Origin: Limnomonas spitsbergensis
Lineage: Eukaryota; Chlorophyta; Chlorophyceae; Chlamydomonadales
Direction: 5' to 3'
Length of the DNA stretch: 64,000 nt
Assembly: GCA_037349105.1 (NCBI GenBank)
Contig: JAYJMM010000103.1
Location: 1,798,001 to 1,862,000 of the forward strand
Part shown: positions 54,601 to 63,600 of the stretch, in pieces
How the letters are laid out: each line of letters begins with the position of its first letter
Numbering within the stretch: position 1 is the first letter of the stretch
Made by a program: the position numbers and the translations under genes
Notes under the pieces: model-generated
Databases searched by the model: none
What the model was told of the DNA's origin: nothing
Seen by the model: only the letters and a program-made list of their open reading frames with translations

Positions 54601-57600
54601 TAGGTAGCTTATGACCAGCCAGCAACACGCATACTACACCTACTTGCAGACGTAGCCCTAGGTATAATACTAAACCCTGCTTGCAGGTGTGGCCCAGGTG
54701 TTACCCTAAACCCTAATTGCAGGTGTAGCCCTAGGTGTTACCCTTAACCCTAATTGCAGATGTAGCCCTAGGCGCAACCCTAAGCCCTAATTTCAGGTGT
54801 AGCCCTAGGTGTAACCCGAAGTCTTAAACCCTAAACCCTGCAAGTGTAGCCCACACAGGTTTAGCAGGCACTTCATACACCTTCCTCCTGTTCCTATATC
54901 CTGCACTCGCATAAACCCTATACCCTAAACCTGTGTAGGCACAGCTGTATTTTTCCATGACCTGTTTCCTGTATTTTCATCCCACACCCATATGAGGCAC
55001 GTTTATGCGTCATTGAAAACCACGCTTCCCCAAGCTCCCTTCAGACAACCTGTCACCCTCGACCTGGAACCCATAACCCTGATTAAATTCTGATGGATCC
55101 TGATGGATCCCGAAGCCCCAAACCCTGATGTGACTCTTCACCCTAAACCCCAAACCGCAAACCCTGATGAAATTTTTCACCCTAAACCCTTATGAAACTC
55201 TTCACCCTTAACCCTGATGAAACCCTTAACCCTTAACCCTGATGAATCCCTGAACCCCTTAACCCTGATGAAACCCTAAAGATCGGGGGGGGTAGAAGTA
55301 ACGGCGTTGGCAGCGGGGCCTACTGCTTCCAGCGCGACTCGTTCCAGCGCCAGAGCCCCGCCTTGAACTCGATGGACTCCATGTGGACCGCTCCGGCCGC
55401 GGCTGTCCCCGAGTCCCTATGGTCCTCCTGCGCTCCTTTGTATCCGATGACCAACCTGTCCTTTGTCCGCCAGTCGCAGCAGTACGTGCCCTCGGCGGAG
55501 TGTGCCGTGAGTGGCAGGTTCACCAGCGGCAACGAGCCGGAGGGCGACGCGCTGGACGGCTACGGGCTTGACGAGTACCTGTTGGAGGATTATGTGGGGG
55601 ATCTGGGCGGCATGTGGGATAGGTCGGATCAGGCACACATGGACTCCAGCGACACCAAGTGGACAGCTGCGGGCCCGCCGCAAGGTGGCTCCCCCACGGG
55701 TATCGTTTCGAGGGTGAGTTGGCAGCGACGCGCATTTCAGCATGGATTGCCTCACATTTTCGCACTTAACTCGCCACACATATATTCGCACACGTATTCC
55801 TGCACCCTTCCTTGGGTTGTTGTGTGAGATTGTGGAAGGGATTGTAACCGTAATCTTTGGACCCGTAACGCCCTGAAGCTCATGGCCAAACCTGCGCCCT
55901 AAACCCTGTACCTTTAACCCCTCTTGGCCCATCCTGCGCCCTGAACCCTAAAAAGTCAGTCGCCATCCCTAGACCCCACACCGTCTGTCCCTCAACCGCT
56001 GCCAGGTGACGTCCATGTTCAGCAAGTCCACAGTCCGCTTCCCCGCCACTTCGTTGCTTGTTCCGGCCGCCTCTCCCCGCTCGGGCGAGGTCCAGATGCC
56101 CTCATCGCACCTCCGGCGCCTGGGCGTGGCGCAGCATGAGGAGGGGCCGGGCTTCACGTTCAGCCAGCCCTCCGGGTGCAGTCAGCAGCAGGTGTCAACA
56201 CCGGGAGATGTGGGGTTCAGGTGTAGTAGTTTAGGGTAAACTGCAGCAGTAGCAGGTGTGAACACAGAGAGGGGTGGCTTTCAGGTGTGGTAGTTAAGGG
56301 TTAAGCTGCAGCAGTAGCAGGTGTGAACACAGGGAGGGGTGGGTATGATTGAACTGCTTTATGGTTTATGAGCATGCCATGCGGCACACCCACCCTCCCA
56401 GCTCCCTGTCTCCGCCTCTGCCACCCGTTGTCCAGATGTATGATTGTACTGCTTTATGGTTGATGTACATATCATGCAGTACACCCTCTCTCATAGCTCC
56501 CTGTCTCCGCCTCTGCCCCCTGTTGTCCAGATGTATGATTGTACTGCTTTATGGTTGATGTACAAATCATGCAGTACACCCTCTCTCTCACAGCTCCCTG
56601 TCTCCGCCTCTGCCCCCTGTTGTCCAGATGTATGATTGTACTGCTTTATGGTTGATGTACATATCATGCAGTACACCCTCTCTCACAGCTCCCTGTCTCC
56701 GCCTCTGCCCCCTGTTGTCCAGATGTATGATTGTACTGCTTTATGGTTGATGTACATATCATGCAGTACACCCTCTCTCATAGCTCCCTGTCTCCGCCTC
56801 TGCCCCCTGTTGTCCAGATGTATGATTGTACTGCTTTATGGTTGATGTACATATCATGCAGTACACCCTCTCTCACAGCTCCCTGTCACCGCCTCTGTCC
56901 ACCAAGGTCCAGATGTATGGTTGTACTTCTTTACGGCTGATGTACATATCATGCAGTACACCCTATCTCACAGCGCCCTGTCCCCGCCTCTGTCCCATGA
57001 TGTCCAGATGCGTAATGGACAGCCTGAGGCCGTGCTCGACAACCTCACGCTCAGCCTCAAGTTGATGGTTAGTGCAGGTGAGAGGGTGGATGAGTGGGCT
57101 CCGGTGAGTGGGAGAGAGGGTGGGTGAGTGGGCAAGAGGGTGGGTGGGTGGGTGGGTGAGAGGGTAGGTGAGTGGGTGAGAGGGTGGGTGAGTGGGTGAG
57201 TGGTCTCCAGTGAGAGGGTGCTGGTGGGAGGGTGCATGTGAGTGGGTGAGTGGGTGCAGGTGATAGGGTGCAGCTGAGAGGGAGCAGATTAGAGGGTGCA
57301 TGTGACATGTTGCTGGTGACAGGGTGCAGGTGAGAGGATGTGGGTGAGAGGGTGCAGGTGAGAGGGTGTAGGTGAGAGGTTGCTGGTGAGAGGGTGCAGG
57401 TGAGAGGATGCATGTGAGAGGATGCATGTGAGAGGGTGTGGGTGAGAGGGTGCAGGTGAGAGGGTGCAGGTGTGAGGATGCAGGTGAGATGATGTGGGTG
57501 AGAGGGTATAGGTGTGAGGGTGTAGGTGAGAGGTTGCAGGTGAGTGTGTGTGTGTGAGTGAGTGAGAGGGTGCTGATGAGTTGGAATATGGCATGGTATG

Positions 57601-60600
57601 GTATGGTATGGCATGGCATGGTATGGTATGGTATGGTATGGTATGGCATGGTATGGTATGGTATGGTATGGTATGGTATGGTATGGCATGGTATGGTATG
57701 GTATGGCATGGTATGGTATGGCATGGTATGGTATGGTATGGTATGGTATGGTATGGCATGGTATGGTATATGAGTGTCCTGTTTAAAACCCTGAACCCTA
57801 AACTTGTAACCCTCATGACATGGTATACGAGTCTCCTGTTTCAAGACCCTGAACTCAAACTCCCCCCTCACAGACACCGTACGCGCAATCCCAGGCCTCA
57901 GGGCCCTGATACAAATGTGCCTCACCCCACTTAGGCACTGTTTGTGCCTTCCACGTCGGCGGCGTTGTGGACGTCTCGGGGAAAGCCCAGGTCCCCAGCT
58001 GGAGCTTCTTCTTGGGTGACAGGTAGGTATTAAGGAGATCTAGATCCATGTTCGAAATTTCGAATGCATTGTGTATTACTATGTATAGTGACTGGTAACG
58101 GCGCGGACGAGGCCTCAGCCCATGCCGCGGTGTTTTCTTAACCCTAACGCCCCTGCGGGGCGTTTCCTTTATTTATAATTTTCTTTATTTATAGTTTTCT
58201 TTATTTCTTTAAGAAAGTCTGTTGCTGTGTGGGCGGATGCTCAAGATGCCCCTCCCACCCCTCCCCCTGCCCTGACAGGCCCTTTGCATCGTCCTTGGAT
58301 TCGGATGGCCGCCGTGGCTGCTTTGCCCAGCTGACCTCTATTGAGGAGTTCAGCAAGTCGTCCGAGGTGGGTGTGCATTCAATGCTGTTTAACTACAGGT
58401 TTATAAACAGGGTAACGTACAGGTGCAAGTTCATACACAGGTATGAATACATTAAGGTATACAGGTGCCAGTTTATGCACATGTGTGAATAAATTAAGGT
58501 ACACAGTTGCCAGTTCATACACAGGTATGAATAAATGAAGGTACCGGTGTACAGGTACCAGTTCATACACAGTAGTACCCTGTAAACAAGCTTAACATTT
58601 ATTAGTGGGAATACTTCCCCTTCCCCTTCCCCTCAGGTCCCGCTTGATGGTGTCATGCTTTGTCATTATTTCCCCAGTTGCCATAATAGCCCCTAGGAGA
58701 GGCAGGTGGCTGGAAACCTAAAATTTACCCTCAACCCTAAATCTGTACCCTCAACCCTAAATCCTCTACCCTCAACCCTAATCTGTACCCTCAACCCTAA
58801 ATCTGTACCCTTAAACCTAAATTCTCAACCCTCAACCCTAATATGTACCTTCAACCCTAAATCTGTACCCTCAACCCCTAAATCTGTACCCTCAACCCTA
58901 AATCCTCAACCCTCAACCCTAATCTGTACCCTCAACCCTAAATCAGTACCCTTAACCCTAAATCCTCAACCCTCAACCCTCATCTGTACCCTCAGCCATA
59001 AATCCTCGACCCTCATATGGTGAGCAGCCCAGAGAGGCACATGCTAGAGGGCTGGGACCCCTAACCTTATGACCCTTCACCCTTAGCTCGAAAGCCAAAC
59101 ATTGAACCCTGACCCCCCCGCCCGTAACCCTCCACCCCAAACCCTCCACCATAAACCCTCCACCCCTACCCCCCCCCCCCTACACACCCTAAACCCTGCA
59201 TCCTTATCCCCAACCCTACCCCCCCCCCTCCTTACCCCCCAACCCTAAACCCTCCACCCTTACCCCCCAACCCTACCCTCCCCCTCCTTACCCCCCAACC
59301 CTGAACCCTCCACCCCTACTCCCTCCACCCTTAACCTTCCACCCTCCCCCCTTAACCCTAAACCCTCCCCAGGTGGTCATCAGCCCTGAGGTACACCAAA
59401 TGCTTGAGGGCTGGGACGTCTCGACAGTAGACTCGGCCTCACGAGCAGCCATTATTCTCGGCCCCAAGACGATCGAGCACAACCCTGCTACCAACAGGTA
59501 TGTGGTTAGGGGGTTAGGGCTTAGGGTTTAAGTCGATCCAGCACAACCCTGCTACCAACAGGTCTGTGGTTAGGGGGTTAGGGCTAAGGGTTTAAGTCGA
59601 TCCAGCACAACCCTGCTACCAGCAGGTATGTGGTTAGGGGGTTAGGGCTTAGGGTTTAAGTCGATCCAGCACAACCCTGCTACCAGCAGGTATGTGGTTA
59701 GGGGGTTAGGGCTAAGGGTTTAAGTTGATCCAGCACAACCCTGCTACCAGCAGGTATGTGGTTAGGGGGTTAGGGCTTAGGGTTTAAGTCGATCCAGCAC
59801 AACCCTGCTACCAGCAGGTATGTGGTTAGGGGGTTAGGGCTAAGGGTTTAAGTTGATCCAGCACAACCCTGCTACCAGCAGGTATGTGGTTAGGGGGTTA
59901 GGGCTAAGGGTTTAAGTCGATCCAGCACAACCCTGCTACCAGCAGGTATGTGGTTAGGGGGTTAGGGCTAAGGGTTTAAGTCGATCCAGCACAACCCTGC
60001 TACCAGCAGGTATGTGGTTAGGGGGTTAGGGGTTAGGGTTTAAGTCGATCCAGCACAACCCTGCTACCAGCAGGTATGTGGTTAGGGGGTTGGGGCTTAG
60101 GGTTTAAGTCGATCCAGCACAACCCTGCTACCAGCGGGTATGTGGTTAGGGGGTTAGGGCTTAGGGTTTAAGTCGATCCAGCACAACCCTGCTACCAGCA
60201 GGTATGTGGTTAGGGGGTTAGGGCTTAGGGTTTAAGTAGATCCAGCACAACCCTGCTACCAGCAGGTATGTGGTTAGGGGGTTAGGGCTTAGGGTTTAAG
60301 TCGATCCAGCACAACCCTGCTACCAGCAGGTATGTGGTTAGGGGGTTAGGGCTTAGGGGTTAAGTCGATCCAGCACAACCCTGCTACCAGCAGGTATGTG
60401 GTTAGGGGGTTAGGGCTTAGGGTTTAAGTCGATCCAGCACAACCCTGCTACCAGCAGGTATGTGGTTAGGGGGTTAGGGCTTAGGGTTTAAGTCGATCCA
60501 GCACAACCCTGCTACCAACAGGTATGTGGTTAGGGGGTTAGGGCTTAGGGTTTAAGTCGATCCAGCATAACCCTGCTACCAACATGTCTGTGGTTAGGGG

Positions 60601-63600
60601 GTTAGGGCTTAGGGTTTAAGTCGATCCAGCACAACCCTGCTACCAGCAGGTATGTGGTTAGGGCTTAGGGTTTAAATCGATCCAGCACAACCCTGCTACC
60701 AACAGGTATGTGGTTAGGGGGTTAGGGCTTAGGGTTTAAGTCGATCCAGCACAACCCTGCTACCAGCAGGTATGTGGTTAGGGGGTTAGGGCTTAGGGTT
60801 TAAATCGATCCAGCACAACCCTGCTACCAGCAGGTATGTGGTTAGGGGGTTAGGGCTAAGGGTTTAAATCGATCCAGCACAACCCTGCTACCAACAGGTA
60901 TGTGGTTAGGGGGTTAGGGCTTAGGGTTTAAGTCGATCCAGCACAACCCTGCTACCAACAGGTATGTGGTTAGGGGGTAGGGCTTAGGGTTTAAGTCGAT
61001 CCAGCACAACCCTGCTACCAGCAGGTATGTTGTTGCTCGGCTGAAATGGATGGTGCTACTGCCGCGCTGCAGGTCGGAGGTCCCGAGGTCGCTATAACGC
61101 TGCTAAAAGATAGCCTAAAATAACTTTACTATTCACCCTAAACCCTCAACCCTGTTGCAGAGCGAAGGCACCAAGGTTTCTGAAGCGCTGCTAAATTATG
61201 GCCTGAAAAGCACAAAAGCTAAAAACCCTTAACCCTAAACCTTAAACCCTGAGCCCTGCAGCAGACAACCCGCAGACAGGAGGCACCAAGATTGCTCAAG
61301 CGCTGCTCAACTATACCCAAGCCACGAGAAGAAGGAACACACACGCAAACAGTCTAAACCCCGACGAGCCACACACTCCACTCCCCTGCTGTCGCTTGCT
61401 AAATCGTGTTCAAACCACGGGGCGGAAGTCCTAAGATCCTCTCTTGACCTCCTCCACCCCTTTTTCTTCAATCCAGGAGGCGGAAGTCAGGCGTCCTGGG
61501 ATCCTCGCGGCACGCCAGCCAAGCGATCACGCACAGCGACGCAGCGTTGCAAGCGACAGTGGCGGACATGGAAGGCAGCTCGCCAGGTCAGCATCAGCAG
61601 CTATCACACCTACACCTGTGATCTCGTCACACATGCGACTGTGGCCTGGTCACACATGTGCCTGTGACCTGATCACAAATGTTTATGTCACCTGGTCACA
61701 CCTGTGTATGGGACCTGGTCACACCTGTGCCTGTGACCTGGTCACACATGTGCCTGTGACCTGGTCACACATGTTTCTGTGACCTGGTCACACACGCGCT
61801 TGTCACCTGGTTACACGTGTCTGTGACCTGGTCACACAATCGCCTGTGACCTGGTCACACATGTGCCTGTGACCTGGTCACACATGTGCCTGTGACCTGG
61901 TCACACATGCGCCTGTGACCTGGTCACACACGTGCCTGTGACCTGGCCACACACGTGCCTGTGACCTGGTCACACATGTTTATGTCACCTGGTCACACCT
62001 GTGCCTGTGACCTGGTCACACATGTGCCTGTGACCTGGTCACACATGTTTCTGTGACCTGGTCACACACGCGCGTGTGACCTGGTTACACGTGTCTGTGA
62101 CCTGGCCACACAATCGCCTGTGACCTGGTCACACATGTGCCTGTGACCTGGTCACACATGTGCCTGTGACCTGGTCACACATGCGCCTGTGACCTGGTCA
62201 CACACGTGCCTGTGACCTGGTCACACATGTGCCTGTGACCTGGTCACACATGTGCATGTGGCATGGTCACACATGTGCATGTGGCCTGGTCACACATGTG
62301 CATGTGGCATGGTCACACATGTGCCTGTGACCTGGTCACACACGTGCATCTGACCTGGTCACACACGTGCATCTGACCTGGTCACACATGTGCATGTGGC
62401 ATGGTCACACATGTGCCTGTGACCTGGTCACACACGTGCATCTGACCTGGTTACACATGTGCATGTGGCATGGTCACACACGTGCACCTGACCTGGTCAC
62501 ACATGTGCATGTGGCATGGTCACACATGTGCATGTGACCTGCGCTTGTGACCTGGTCACAACTGCTCCAATGGCCACAACCCTGCCCCAGTCACACCTGC
62601 GCCTCTGAGACATTACTCCTGCGCCCGTGACTTTGCCGTACCTGGGCCCATGCCCAACTTTGGTGTTTCATTACATTCATTTGTTAAATGGGGCACTCTG
62701 TTAGAAGCGTTGGACAAATTATCTGTTCCTTGTGGGTGTGTCAATGACCGACTAAATTAAAAAGCTTGCGTGTGTGCCAATGACCAAACACATTAAAAAA
62801 TAACAACCACGTGCTGTTTACCGGTTACCCAAACCCTAACAAATATGTCAATATCAGAAGGGGAAACAAAATGTTCAAACAAATCATAGGGGTCACATCC
62901 CCACCCCTTTGCTCCTGGGTCGCAGGATCTGTTCGGAGCGATGTTGCATTGTACGGCCGGCAACCGGCTTCCAATGCATCCCAGACGTGCGCGTTGGCCA
63001 AGCAGGACTCGTTGGAGGTGGCCGGCATCCAGGGGCTGGATCCAGCCAGATCTCAGGGGCTGGATCCAGCTAGATCTCAGGGGCTGGATCCAGCTAGATC
63101 TCAGGGGCTGGATCCAGCTATATCTCAGGGGCTGGATCCAGCGGCCGGCGGTGATATTGGCACGGGTGTCGTCGTGGGCATTGCAGACGATCCCGTTCAG
63201 GACATGCAGAAGGGGTGAGATAAGGGGAGGGGGGGAGGGAAGGACATTCAATAGGGGTGAGATGGGGGGGGTGTCTTCAACAAAGGTAGGACATAAAAAA
63301 ATGTGAGAAATGGGTGAGAAAGGGTGAGAAGTGATGGAGAAGAAGGGGGGAAATGGGGGAGCAAAGGGGAGAAATTGGGGGCCTGTGTGCGGTGGAGCAG
63401 CAAGGGTGCTGTGATGGGGGGGAGGGGTGTGGGGGAGGAGGCGTGAGGGGGAGGGGTGGGGTGCAGCAAGGGTGCTGTGATGGGGGGGGGGGGGGGGGGG
63501 GAGGAGGCGTGATGGGGAAGGGGGGGGGTGCAGCAAGGGTGCTGTGATGGGGGGGAGGGGTGTTGAGGAGGAGGCGTGAGGGGGAGGGGTGGGGTGCAGC

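Noticed and set aside
56963..57925. 320-codon minus ORF with Ser/Pro/His/Leu repeats
   Set aside because: Antisense translation of the exon 9 donor-derived array and the GGTAT microsatellite.
59498..61027. Possible chromosome end because of many TTAGGG words
   Set aside because: The words are linkers of a 64-bp unit that contains exon sequence, and coding exons continue on both sides.
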